DNA from: a virus
Strand: one strand, 5' to 3'
IMG/VR virus record: IMGVR_UViG_3300014838_000049
Location: 1-32,963 of that record
DNA length: 32,963 bases
Made by a program: the position numbers and the translations under genes. The notes under the pieces are model-generated. The model did no database searches. It saw only the letters and a program-made list of their open reading frames with translations, and was not told where the DNA came from. Positions 5,661 to 13,214 of the stretch are shown here, piece by piece (the first letter of the stretch is position 1; each line of letters starts with the position of its first letter).

Positions 5661-5998
5661 TGCTTGCCCTTCTTACACCCCGTCGACGTGGACCTGTCGC
5701 CGGGGACCCCGTTTTTCTTAAGCAGCTCGGCCGTCTTGATGTCGCGGCCCACATGCCACCCGTTGCCATGCGGACACTCGTAAGGCTTCAGCGTCGATTC
5801 GTTGCGCCGCGTTGCGTGCGGCCTGGCCAGCAGCAGCCCGATGTAGCTATGCGCATCCGCTTCGCTGCGCAGCCCGATCTTGTTGCAGCGTCCGCACCAG
5901 GCCGAGTTCAGCAGCCGCCGGCGCGCCTCAGGCTCGCTGTCCCAGGTGATGGTCTCGGCGATCCGGCGCGGCACGTTCTCTTCAGCGGGCAGCTTCAC
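5657..5998 (-). CDS. zinc-ribbon-like small phage protein with a repeat-derived C-terminus
   Basis: 113 residues. CGRCNKIGLRSEADAHSYIG and, later, YECPHGNGWHVGRD form the CxxC ... CxH...WHVG pattern seen in a common family of small zinc-ribbon proteins from phages and mobile elements (residues about 35-88). The last 20 residues derive from the second palindromic repeat. The AAGAAGGGC in that tail lies just ahead of the next gene's ATG. It overlaps the upstream gene by 17 bp. Probable nucleic-acid-binding accessory protein. Confidence 0.65.
   Translation of the reverse strand: MKLPAEENVPRRIAETITWDSEPEARRRLLNSAWCGRCNKIGLRSEADAHSYIGLLLARPHATRRNESTLKPYECPHGNGWHVGRDIKTAELLKKNGVPGDRSTSTGCKKGKQ
5670..5712. 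repeat. REP-like palindromic element, copy 2
   Basis: The second copy, 308 bp from the first and in the same orientation, with arms CCCCGTCGAC and GTCGCCGGGG around loop GTGGACCT. It encodes the C-terminus GVPGDRSTSTGCKKG of the 5657-5998 gene. Its placement at the same position relative to a stop codon in two unrelated genes argues for insertion rather than gene duplication. Confidence 0.7.
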
Positions 5999-6299
5999 GA
6001 AGGGCCTTCTTTCTGCGCCGCGCGGCGCGCTTGCCCGCTTGGCTGCGACGGATCTGCTCGTCGATAAACTTGCGCGGGTTCTCCATCAGCCGCATATGCC
6101 GCGCATGGCCCGCGTCCCACTTTCCGAACTTCTTCGAGGTACGTACGGTGTCGAGGAGCGAATCGCGTTTCATGCCGCCCGTAATGCAGTCCAGATGCAA
6201 CACGAGGCTATCGATGAAACAGAGAAGCCCAAAGCGGTTCACGCTTTGCAGCTCCGCGTGCCACTGCTCTTTCGGTCCTTCGTAGCCGGGTAGGAGCAT
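5982..6299 (-). CDS. hypothetical protein with a very basic C-terminus
   Basis: 105 residues from the ATG at 6299 (GGAGG seven bases upstream, TGATG overlap); a GTG one codon earlier is also possible. The N-terminal part mixes aromatic and hydrophobic residues (FGLLCFIDSLVLHLD). The C-terminal third is strongly basic (RRSQAGKRAARRRKKALREAAR), suggesting nucleic-acid contact. No family recognised. Confidence 0.55.
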   Translation of the reverse strand: MLLPGYEGPKEQWHAELQSVNRFGLLCFIDSLVLHLDCITGGMKRDSLLDTVRTSKKFGKWDAGHARHMRLMENPRKFIDEQIRRSQAGKRAARRRKKALREAAR

Positions 6300-6562
6300 C
6301 ACTTACCCTCCGTGAAGAGGTTCTGTTGCGCGGGCTTCGGCGCATCCTTATGTGTGGGGCAATGGTCCAGGTCCGGACCGACCGAGGTTGCGCACCTGTC
6401 GCAAATCGGCGCGTCGCAGGTTTTGCCGTTGGGGCCGGTGACGAAGTCGCAGAGCTTGGTGCTGGTCTGGATGCGGCAGAATCGGCAAGCCTGCGCCCGG
6501 CCGCGCGTGCAAACGAAAGCGGTGATGGGGTCGTTCGGGCCGGGAATCTGGACGATCGGCAT
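6299..6562 (-). CDS. Cys-rich phage protein, double zinc-knuckle type
   Basis: 87 residues from the ATG at 6562 in TGATG overlap; the longer open frame to 6595 lies in the previous gene. It has many Cys residues in paired order (CRFCRIQTSTKLCDF ... KTCDAPICDRCATSVGPDLDHCPTH), consistent with two zinc sites. Proteins with this CxxC...CD...CDxxxCxxC...GPDxDxCPxH order recur in phage early regions, with no known function. Confidence 0.65.
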   Translation of the reverse strand: MPIVQIPGPNDPITAFVCTRGRAQACRFCRIQTSTKLCDFVTGPNGKTCDAPICDRCATSVGPDLDHCPTHKDAPKPAQQNLFTEGK

Positions 6563-6798
6563 CACGCCACCGCCTTCCGCGCTTCGATGTCGCACTGCGC
6601 TTCGTGCCGGAGCAGCTCCACGCCCATGAGCAGCGCACCGATGTTCGAGATCAAGTCCACGGAGTATTGCAGGCAGGTTTCCGCGCCGATCGGGGTGCCG
6701 GCGCTGTGTCGCGCGCTGCAGAGGCAGAGTTCGGCGATGCGGCGATTTACGTTCTCCCGCGCCGTGTCGAGGGGGATGCGCTCAGGCTTCGCAGTCAC
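6562..6798 (-). CDS. hypothetical small early protein
   Basis: 78 residues from a GTG at 6798 with GGAGG six bases upstream and a GTGA overlap with the preceding stop. The sequence is largely helical with four scattered Cys residues that do not form an obvious site. No family recognised. Translational coupling to the double-winged-helix gene upstream is likely from the overlap. Confidence 0.55.
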   Translation of the reverse strand: MTAKPERIPLDTARENVNRRIAELCLCSARHSAGTPIGAETCLQYSVDLISNIGALLMGVELLRHEAQCDIEARKAVA

Positions 6799-7649
6799 AG
6801 CAGGCCTCCGGCATTCTCCTCGCGCCCGAATGCACGATTGAGCCGCTCGGCCTTAGCCTTCCACTCCTCGGCCGTTTCGCCAGCGGTGCCGCGAACCGGA
6901 ATGCTTTGGTGCTCCGGCTCGATGTAGGTGTGGTTGTTCTCGCCGCGATACATCTTCAGTGCGAAGCCGGCGAAGCAATCGCCCTTCATGTCCACGTCGA
7001 GCGATTCCCACCACTCGTCCAGCTCGTCTTCGTCGAGGCAGATCACCGTGGTCGCGGGTTCCTCGGGCTCATGATGCCGGCAGCAGGGGGCGACGATGGG
7101 CTCGGTGGGAATGCGCTCCGTGAAGACGGCCTGCGCTTCCTGCCCGATCAGCCGTGCGCGGCCCTTGGTGGTGATGCTCCATTGACAAAAGCGGTCAGGC
7201 TGAGTCACGCGCAGGACGAGCCCCTGAGCGAGGAGCGATTCGAGCGCGGAATACACTTGCTCGACCGTGAGCTTATAGATTTCCCGGGGATCGGCGATCT
7301 CCATCAACGTCGCGCCCGTCATCGCGACCTCGCACTTCGACAGCGCATCTAAGATGAGGGCTTCCCGAAACGCGAATTGTTGTGGTGTCGTTTCCGGCCG
7401 CCTGTGCGCGAGGATACGGGCGCGGCCGGATTCTGTCGCTTGAAAGCGAATCTCGGGGTGACCATAGATGCGCACCGCGTAGCCTCTGCTGATCAGATCG
7501 GAGAGCGTTCGACCCACAGCGTCCCGATCCATCGCCGCGCCTACGTGCACCGAGGTAAGGTCCTGCAACGCCTGCACAGTGAGGGGCTGCGCCGCGCCGC
7601 AGAGTCCATCGAGCACGACGGCTTCATGAAGAGTGAGCAGGGGCTTCAT
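6795..7649 (-). CDS. protein with two tandem winged-helix domains
   Basis: 284 residues. Residues about 1-82 (HEAVVLDGLCG ... VGRTLSDLISRGYAVRIYG ... FQATESGRARI) and about 90-170 (REALILDALSK ... VYSALESLLAQGLVLRV ... WSITTKGRARLIG) are two copies of the same fold, each ending in a GRAR segment. An acidic C-terminal region follows (EDELDEWWESLDVDMKG). The duplication suggests a DNA-binding regulator that contacts two half-sites. It starts by ATGA overlap, its ribosome-binding site encoded in the previous gene's KKGGK tail. Confidence 0.65.
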   Translation of the reverse strand: MKPLLTLHEAVVLDGLCGAAQPLTVQALQDLTSVHVGAAMDRDAVGRTLSDLISRGYAVRIYGHPEIRFQATESGRARILAHRRPETTPQQFAFREALILDALSKCEVAMTGATLMEIADPREIYKLTVEQVYSALESLLAQGLVLRVTQPDRFCQWSITTKGRARLIGQEAQAVFTERIPTEPIVAPCCRHHEPEEPATTVICLDEDELDEWWESLDVDMKGDCFAGFALKMYRGENNHTYIEPEHQSIPVRGTAGETAEEWKAKAERLNRAFGREENAGGLL

Positions 7650-8200
7650 TGTTTGCCGCCTTTCTTGGCAGACTTCTTGGCAGACTTCTTGGCGGCGCGT
7701 TCGGCGCCCAGGCGTTCTTTCTCCTGCAACGCGCTGGCCAGGCTCACGCTCAGGCTGGGGGCCTTGGAGTTCACAGCAAAGCAGCGGGCGAAGATACCCA
7801 GAACGTGCGTCTGGATCTCGTCGGCCATGCCGCCGATCTTCAGCCGCAGGGTGTCGCCGGCGTCCTTGCGGAGCTGGTGCTTGACCTTGCGGTCAAAGAG
7901 TGTGGCGAAGAGGCTCGGCTTCTTCATGCGCGAAAGTTCACTACGCAGCTCGCCCACCGCGGCTTCGTCGATGTCCACCGTCGAACCAACGGTCGAGTCG
8001 GCGACGTAGAGCACGCCTTCCAGGCGCGTGGTCTTGTCGGCGCGCGGCGCGATGTGGCCCTGGGCCTGGACCGCGGCCAGCAGGTCGCCCTTGGCGGCGG
8101 AGTGGACGCGCTGCGCTTCCTCCAGGTGAATGCAGGCGTTGTCAAACTCAATGCAGAGATCGTCGATCTGCTCTGCGGTGTAGGTCTTTCCGTTGGTCAT
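7646..8200 (-). CDS. hypothetical early protein with Lys-rich repeat tail
   Basis: 184 residues from the ATG at 8200 (AAAGG upstream); the upstream open frame to 8251 would run into the preceding gene. The N-terminal half is a long helix (AEQIDDLCIEFDNACIHLEE and onwards), the middle is mixed, and the C-terminus repeats AKKS three times (AAKKSAKKSAKKGGK), encoded by tandem near-identical 12-mers at about 7665-7697. The tail may bind nucleic acid non-specifically. I do not recognise the family. Confidence 0.6.
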   Translation of the reverse strand: MTNGKTYTAEQIDDLCIEFDNACIHLEEAQRVHSAAKGDLLAAVQAQGHIAPRADKTTRLEGVLYVADSTVGSTVDIDEAAVGELRSELSRMKKPSLFATLFDRKVKHQLRKDAGDTLRLKIGGMADEIQTHVLGIFARCFAVNSKAPSLSVSLASALQEKERLGAERAAKKSAKKSAKKGGKQ

Positions 8201-8226
8201 TTGGACTGCCTTTCGAGTTGAGAAAC

Positions 8227-8451
8227 TTAAATCCATGGGGTTTCGAGCCATTGCGAAAAGCGCTTATGGGCGCACGCATGGCCGCAGATGTCTTCGTATT
8301 TCGCTTGCGGGTTGCGAGGGTCGTCGACAGCGTCGGCCGGGATGAACATGATGCCGGCGCGGTGCGGAACCGTGATCGCCACGATCCAGTGGTTGGTCTC
8401 GCCTTTCGCCGCGCCGCAAACGTCGCACACGATGTGGTTGGGAACTTCCAT
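8227..8451 (-). CDS. small Cys-rich phage protein
   Basis: 74 residues from the ATG at 8451, in TGATG overlap with the previous stop; the longer open frame to 8616 is out of step with that operon pattern. CDVCG (residues 9-13) and CGHACAHK near residue 55 could form one zinc site around a beta-rich middle (HWIVAITVPHRAGIMFIP). It is followed by a 26-bp gap, one of the few in this operon. Function unknown. Confidence 0.6.
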   Translation of the reverse strand: MEVPNHIVCDVCGAAKGETNHWIVAITVPHRAGIMFIPADAVDDPRNPQAKYEDICGHACAHKRFSQWLETPWI

Positions 8452-8645
8452 CACTTGCCGCCTTTCCGGCAGGCAGGGCAAATATCCGCGTGGCCGCGTG
8501 GCACGTCGGTTCGATAGCTCACCCAGCCGAGGCGCTTTGTTAAATCGCGGCGTAGCTCGGTCTCGGACATCTCGTTCACGTCGGTCAGCTCGCACGCTAC
8601 TCTGCAGTCGTCGCAAATAATTCGGATCGTGCGCTCAGTGCTCAT
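8451..8645 (-). CDS. small CxxC/CxxC zinc-ribbon-like protein
   Basis: 64 residues from the ATG at 8645 (TGATG overlap, AAAGGCGG upstream inside the previous gene). CDDC near residue 11 and CPAC near residue 57 flank a helix and a beta segment (ELRRDLTKRLGWVSYRTD), typical of a compact zinc ribbon. Its C-terminal RKGGK again encodes the next gene's ribosome-binding site. Role unknown. Confidence 0.6.
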   Translation of the reverse strand: MSTERTIRIICDDCRVACELTDVNEMSETELRRDLTKRLGWVSYRTDVPRGHADICPACRKGGK

Positions 8646-8836
8646 CACTCGCCGCCTTTCTTCGCGGCTCTGCGATAGGCGCTGCGTTGCTTGCGCCACT
8701 GACGCGCGCTGATGTTCTTGTCGCGCTTTGGGTCCCGGCGCATGATCACGCCGGTGGCGCGGTCGATGACGTGGCTCGACCGATCGTCCTGCGCATCCTG
8801 AGATTCGTTGAAATGCCGATGGCCTCTGTTCTCCAT
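8645..8836 (-). CDS. small basic early protein
   Basis: 63 residues from the ATG at 8836, overlapping the upstream stop (TGATG). The upstream continuation of this frame (to 9232) is a shadow of two other genes and is rejected. The composition is highly charged, with Arg/Lys concentrated in the second half (RRDPKRDKNISARQWRKQRS). Possibly a nucleic-acid binder; family unknown. Confidence 0.5.
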   Translation of the reverse strand: MENRGHRHFNESQDAQDDRSSHVIDRATGVIMRRDPKRDKNISARQWRKQRSAYRRAAKKGGE

Positions 8837-9123
8837 CACCGCCCGCCCTTCACCGCGTCGAGAATCATCTGCACGCGGCCGGAGAAAACGGCATACAAAA
8901 TCTGGTACCCGATGTAGAGCACGCCGCACCCGGCAGCGGCTACCGCGATCACGAAGAGGTTGCGCGCCGCGTGGTACAGGCGCACGGTGATATCGACGTG
9001 GCTGCCGCGGACGGTCTGCGTAATCCGGCCGCGCGAGGCGTTCCAGCGCTGCACTTCCGGCGCGGAAAAGCTGGTTATGGGTTGATCGACTCCACGGCGA
9101 AGCGGTGCGAATGTGGGACTCAT
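8836..9123 (-). CDS. single-pass membrane protein next to the transposition ATPase gene
   Basis: 95 residues. The start is an ATGA overlap with the end of the ATPase gene, whose last codons supply AAGGAGG. Residues about 52-82 (ARNLFVIAVAAAGCGVLYIGYQILYAVF) form one long hydrophobic segment, probably a transmembrane helix, with a basic N-terminal side likely facing the cytoplasm. Function unknown; a role in membrane attachment or exclusion is speculation. Confidence 0.6.
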   Translation of the reverse strand: MSPTFAPLRRGVDQPITSFSAPEVQRWNASRGRITQTVRGSHVDITVRLYHAARNLFVIAVAAAGCGVLYIGYQILYAVFSGRVQMILDAVKGGR

Positions 9124-10133
9124 GCAACCTCCTTAGCGATTGCGACTGCGGGTGTGGCCGCCGCCTTGAACTGGTCGAGAGCGTTGGTGAGCGTGCGGAC
9201 GTTGATGTAGGTGCGATTGCCTTCAAAGGCATCGCGGACGGTGGCGCCCTTGATCAGGTCGTCGATGTACTTCTGGGCTTCGCGCGGGGTGCAGCGCTGG
9301 CTGAGCAGCTCGCCGATCTCGCGCTCGATGATGCCGCAGGCCTCGGCGCGTTCCAGGCCCGGCAGGCGAACCTTGGCGATGATGCGCGAGTTCCACTGCT
9401 CCAGCGTGGCGCTGAACTCGTCGAACTTTCGTTTCAGATCGTGCGACCCGGCAAACAGCAGCGAGAAGTAGGGCGGCTGGTCGAGCAGCTCGCGCAAGGT
9501 CTCAAAACAATCCAAACTCAGGTGCTGGGCTTCGTCCACCACCAGCAGCACGCGGTGATGGCGGAAATCAAAGCGGAGATTGGCCAGCATGGGATCGAGA
9601 TCGTTCGAGGTGCGGCAGCCGCAGGCCAGCATCACGCGGCGCATCAGGTCGCGGGGCCGGATGCCGGCACGGGCGTAAATGTAAAAGCTGCGGCGGCCTT
9701 CGGCGTTGGCCACTTCGCGGGCATTCAGCTCCGCCACCTGGTGCTCCAGGACAAACGACTTCTGGCTTCCCGGCGGCGCATAGATCATGTAGGCCACAGG
9801 CCGCGGCAGCAGCTTTTCAAACGTGTCCTGGATGGCGCGCACGTTGGCGGTCTCATACAGCTCGCCCACCAGGCGGGTCGCCTGCCCCACCGGATGCGCG
9901 TCCATGAACCGGCTGACTTTCTCCACCAGGTGGACGGCGGTACCGGCGACGTTCTGGTAGTTGCCGTTCAAGAAGAGGCGCAGGCTCGATTCGCCATAGC
10001 CCACGCGGCGCGCGAAGTCTGGCACGGAGAGGCCGGTGCGCGCAAGATAGTCCTGCACCCGGAGCACGCATGCGGAGTTGCCCGCTTCTTCGTTGGCCAG
10101 CCGGGCTTTATTCAGTACGGTGTCCTGCTTCAC
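9120..10133 (-). CDS. B: AAA+ ATPase, MuB/TnsC-type target-selection protein
   Basis: 337 residues from a GTG at 10133 (GGAGG upstream, GTGA overlap with the transposase stop). An N-terminal HTH at about 35-60 (SVPDFARRVGYGESSLRLFL) matches MuB layout. Walker A is APPGSQKS (119-126), Walker B VLLVVDEAQH (195-204), and a sensor-like segment LLFAGSHDL follows. MuB-type ATPases form filaments on DNA, pick the transposition target, stimulate the transposase and give immunity to self-insertion. The position directly after the transposase gene supports the call. Confidence 0.9.
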   Translation of the reverse strand: MKQDTVLNKARLANEEAGNSACVLRVQDYLARTGLSVPDFARRVGYGESSLRLFLNGNYQNVAGTAVHLVEKVSRFMDAHPVGQATRLVGELYETANVRAIQDTFEKLLPRPVAYMIYAPPGSQKSFVLEHQVAELNAREVANAEGRRSFYIYARAGIRPRDLMRRVMLACGCRTSNDLDPMLANLRFDFRHHRVLLVVDEAQHLSLDCFETLRELLDQPPYFSLLFAGSHDLKRKFDEFSATLEQWNSRIIAKVRLPGLERAEACGIIEREIGELLSQRCTPREAQKYIDDLIKGATVRDAFEGNRTYINVRTLTNALDQFKAAATPAVAIAKEVA

Positions 10134-12205
10134 TTCAACGCCTCCAATAGGTTGTTGGCCAGATCGGCCGCGCTGGGCGGAGCCACGGCTTCTTTGTCCG
10201 GGCGCAGCCGCGGCTTGCGCTGGGTGATGACGGCGCCGGTGGCGGCGGGGAGCTGCAGGCGGCCGTAGAGCATCTCCTCGGCCGACTTGGCCCCGAGACT
10301 GCGCGCGCCCGCTGCGATGGTCTTCAGCGCGCCCTTGTAGGCTTTCTCCATGCCGCGGCGCGTCTCCATGGACTGGCCGATCTGCGCCTGCGTCGCCGAA
10401 TCGTTGGGCGCGAAGCGCAGCAGCGGCTCCGCCTCCAGCCAGGCCAGGAAGCGGCCGTCGAGCGTGAGCGCAACCACGAACTCCGGGTCCTCGGGGTTGT
10501 AGCCGATCAGGATTTCGGTTTCATTGGCCTCGTGCATCGCCGCCCACGCCAGGCGATCTTCAGGCCGCGGCGTGTAGCGGTAGTGATTCAACTGCACCGC
10601 GCACTCGCGCACCCCGCGCTTGGCGTATTCACTCAGCAGCAGCGCCAGCGTTTCAGGATTCGGCACCGGCTTCTGATTGGGATTCATCTCCGACGCGAAC
10701 ACTTCGTCCGGGCTGCGGCCGTCCATTCCTTCGCCCGATTGCGGCGTGGCATTGTATTCGCGGATCCACGAAAGGCAGCCCAAGATGAAGCGGCTGGCGG
10801 TGGGATGATTCGACTCCGCCACGCGCCCGGCTTTGAGCAGGCGGCGGTGGCGCATCATGGCGGCTTCAGTAGCCTCTGGACGCGTAAACGGCGAGCCCGA
10901 CGTGTAGGTCGAATGCACCGCGTCAAAGCGCTCGTGCATGGTGCGGAAGAAACGCTCGACGTGTTTCGATTGCGGATGGCGGGGAATGCAATGCGTAACG
11001 GCGATTCCAAGGCGCGCCAGCAGGCCGGTGCGCTCGATGCGCTTGTATTCGTCCTCGTACCAGCCCTGCGGGGCCTTCAGATCGTCGTCGCCTGGAACCT
11101 CTGATCCGTGCAGCGCGCCCTTAGCGACCTTCCGGTAATCTTTCCCGTTATCAACATAGATATGTTCGGGCGGCCCCACTTCGAGCATGGCGCGCAGCAT
11201 AGTGGCGGCGATGGAGCGCGAGCTGCCTTCCCATGCCCAGGTTCCCCACGCCTTGCGGCTGCGGTAATCCACAAAAGCCGAAATGCGCAGGCGTCCGGGC
11301 GTGCCAAAAGGAACTTCCTCAAAGAGATCGTTCGAAATCTCCGCGTCGTGGATCGCGTGATCGCCCACCCAGACCTGGTTCGAGAAGACATCGACGTAGC
11401 CGCGCCTGATGTAGGGAGACATGCGCTCGCGGTAGGCGCGCTGGCCTTCGCGGGCCAGCACCCGCATGGCCGGCGAAATGTTCTGCGAAAGAAACAGGCG
11501 GACCGTTTCGCGGCTGGGCAGATCGTCGGCTGAAATGCTCAGCATCTGCAGCTCGTACTCGATCTGCTCGCAGACGAACGTGACACTCATGCGCTCGACC
11601 AGGTAGAGGTAGGCGGCGAAGAGAGCGGCCTCGCGATGGCGATTGAACCAGCGGCTCTGGCCCTTGTCGGCGCGGATGCGGTCGGCGAGCGCGGTGAACC
11701 CGCTGGAGCGATACGCTGCCAGCCAGCGCTTGATGGTGCGCGGCGACTGCTGCTGCTGCAGGGCGATGTAGTCAATCAGCCGCGCCATGCTGGTGACCCG
11801 ATGGCCGTTGATCTGCAGCGCTAAATACCGGTCGGGATTGTCGTGGAAATCAAGGAGGGGTTCGAGGACGGCGAGACGTTTCTCCGCCTCCGCCTGGGAT
11901 TTCGGGTCCGGAAGCACGATGCGCTCCAGCGACGGCGGCTGGTTGGCGAAGAGCGGACCAAGCTGTGTAGCAGCGGGCACGACGGCGAGCTGCGTCGGCG
12001 CGGGCTTCTGCGGCAGGCTGGCGGCCAGGTATTCGCGCTGCGGGCGACCATTGGGGAGAAGTTGCTGTGAATCTCGCGACAAGAATTCGTGGCAGCGGTA
12101 AAAGAATTTCCGGCGCGACCAGCCAGTGACGGCGATCGCTTCGTCGAGCGAAAGCCACTGCTCGATGCTACGGGGGACCAGGGCTAGCGAAGGTAGGGGG
12201 GTCAT
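10130..12205 (-). CDS. A: DDE transposase, MuA-type
   Basis: 691 residues. N-terminal helical DNA-binding segments include an HTH at about 18-36 and a region of HTH pattern at about 137-172 (TSMARLIDYIALQ ... SPRTIKRWLAAY). The RNase-H-like catalytic core (about 268-425) supplies Asp282 (VWVGDH), Asp352 (IYVDNGKDY) and Glu417 (HPQSKHVERFF). A beta-barrel-like domain follows (about 530-600) and a basic helical tail that in MuA contacts the ATPase. It joins and cuts the prophage ends for integration and replicative transposition. The overall look is closer to the Tn552/BcepMu branch than to MuA itself, an impression not tested by alignment. Confidence 0.92.
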   Translation of the reverse strand: MTPLPSLALVPRSIEQWLSLDEAIAVTGWSRRKFFYRCHEFLSRDSQQLLPNGRPQREYLAASLPQKPAPTQLAVVPAATQLGPLFANQPPSLERIVLPDPKSQAEAEKRLAVLEPLLDFHDNPDRYLALQINGHRVTSMARLIDYIALQQQQSPRTIKRWLAAYRSSGFTALADRIRADKGQSRWFNRHREAALFAAYLYLVERMSVTFVCEQIEYELQMLSISADDLPSRETVRLFLSQNISPAMRVLAREGQRAYRERMSPYIRRGYVDVFSNQVWVGDHAIHDAEISNDLFEEVPFGTPGRLRISAFVDYRSRKAWGTWAWEGSSRSIAATMLRAMLEVGPPEHIYVDNGKDYRKVAKGALHGSEVPGDDDLKAPQGWYEDEYKRIERTGLLARLGIAVTHCIPRHPQSKHVERFFRTMHERFDAVHSTYTSGSPFTRPEATEAAMMRHRRLLKAGRVAESNHPTASRFILGCLSWIREYNATPQSGEGMDGRSPDEVFASEMNPNQKPVPNPETLALLLSEYAKRGVRECAVQLNHYRYTPRPEDRLAWAAMHEANETEILIGYNPEDPEFVVALTLDGRFLAWLEAEPLLRFAPNDSATQAQIGQSMETRRGMEKAYKGALKTIAAGARSLGAKSAEEMLYGRLQLPAATGAVITQRKPRLRPDKEAVAPPSAADLANNLLEALK

Positions 12206-12582
12206 TCCTGCGCGCCCTTCTTGGCAGCAAGTTCGGCGTTCCTGTCAGCACGGCGAAATGCGGCGTTGGCGCGATTTCTGCAACGTTTTGCTTCGTCCTC
12301 CCAACGCCAACGCTCGTGCATTTCCTCGTCGAGTCTCTTCGAGGCCTCCTGGAGCGGTGTTGTAATCGCGAGATAACCGATGCAGGTGCCTTCGATTTCC
12401 TCCCCGGGGGGAAGGATGCTTTTGTCGTTGAGATCGGGAATATCAAACTCACATCCCCCGGCCTCAATAAAGAGAGCCATTTGGAAGGCCTCTTCGTACT
12501 TGTGCTTAGCAACTTGCATCTCGGCGAATGCCGCTTCGACGAGGTCCCAGTTGGGCCGGTAATTCTCTCTGGGCCCGTTCAT
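12202..12582 (-). CDS. hypothetical early protein upstream of the transposase
   Basis: 126 residues, mostly helical, with an acidic middle (CEFDIPDLNDKSILPPGEE) and a basic C-terminal helix (RCRNRANAAFRRADRN) ending ELAAKKGAQE. The tail codons AAG AAG GGC sit just before the transposase ATG and probably act as its ribosome-binding site. Start ATG overlaps the upstream stop (ATGA). Not recognised; the gene's place between regulators and transposase is that of small Mu early genes. Confidence 0.6.
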   Translation of the reverse strand: MNGPRENYRPNWDLVEAAFAEMQVAKHKYEEAFQMALFIEAGGCEFDIPDLNDKSILPPGEEIEGTCIGYLAITTPLQEASKRLDEEMHERWRWEDEAKRCRNRANAAFRRADRNAELAAKKGAQE

Positions 12583-13214
12583 AGTTGCGCGGCCTTCTTG
12601 GCTGCCAGTTCGGCATCTACGCGGGCCATCTCGGAGCGAAGGGCCTTCAGCACGCGCGCCGACGGGAAATCTCCGAGCCGGATGTGTGAAACATGGCCCA
12701 CCGAAACATTGAGCTTCTTAGCAACAATTTCGAGGAGTCCGCAATACCTTCCGCCCCAGCAGAACTGCGAATTTTCTTCAGCGGTCAAGGGAGGCGTTTC
12801 AACGCGCTGGATTAAATCGATGCGCCGCCTCTCAGCCACAAGCTCTTGCATGATCAGCTCGGAGGTGACCCTCCCAGTGGCCACCTTGTATACGCCCGTC
12901 CGATGGATGCCAAGGGAATGCCCCACCCGAGTGAGAAGCCCGAAATATTTGGCACCTTTCCTAATGTCAAGTGAGCTTAGATCGGCCAAGGGTCCCACAT
13001 AATGGGGGATTGTTACGGGAGCATTGGCGGCCGGAGAAACGTCCTCCGGCTGATTGGGAATGTCCCCGGCCTGAACTGCGGCAGGGGGATCAATCTCCGC
13101 GTCTTCGAGCGCAAGTGCCTCGATTTGCTGGAGGAGAATTTCAGCTTTACGTTGCCACCGCCGTGCGTGATAGACGGCGTCTCCGTATTTCCAAGCCAGC
13201 GACTTTTCGTTCAT
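12579..13214 (-). CDS. protein with two tandem HTH-like repeats
   Basis: 211 residues. An N-terminal helix and Pro/Ala linker (1-80) precede two related modules: YFGLLTRVGHSLGIHRTGV with its continuation to RRRID (about 90-135), and YCGLLEIVAKKLNVSVGHV with its continuation to MARVD (about 155-200). Both share GLL-x-x-V-(x)4-L-x-(I/V) then a recognition helix and a terminal E-(x)-R-(I/V)-D. A third copy is in the 13211-13453 gene. The likely role is binding of repeated operator or end sites; target unknown. Confidence 0.65.
   Translation of the reverse strand: MNEKSLAWKYGDAVYHARRWQRKAEILLQQIEALALEDAEIDPPAAVQAGDIPNQPEDVSPAANAPVTIPHYVGPLADLSSLDIRKGAKYFGLLTRVGHSLGIHRTGVYKVATGRVTSELIMQELVAERRRIDLIQRVETPPLTAEENSQFCWGGRYCGLLEIVAKKLNVSVGHVSHIRLGDFPSARVLKALRSEMARVDAELAAKKAAQL

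Noticed and set aside
9105-10268. Plus-strand ORF of 387 codons opposite the MuB-type gene
   Set aside because: Antisense of a gene with clear Walker motifs; no domain seen in this frame.
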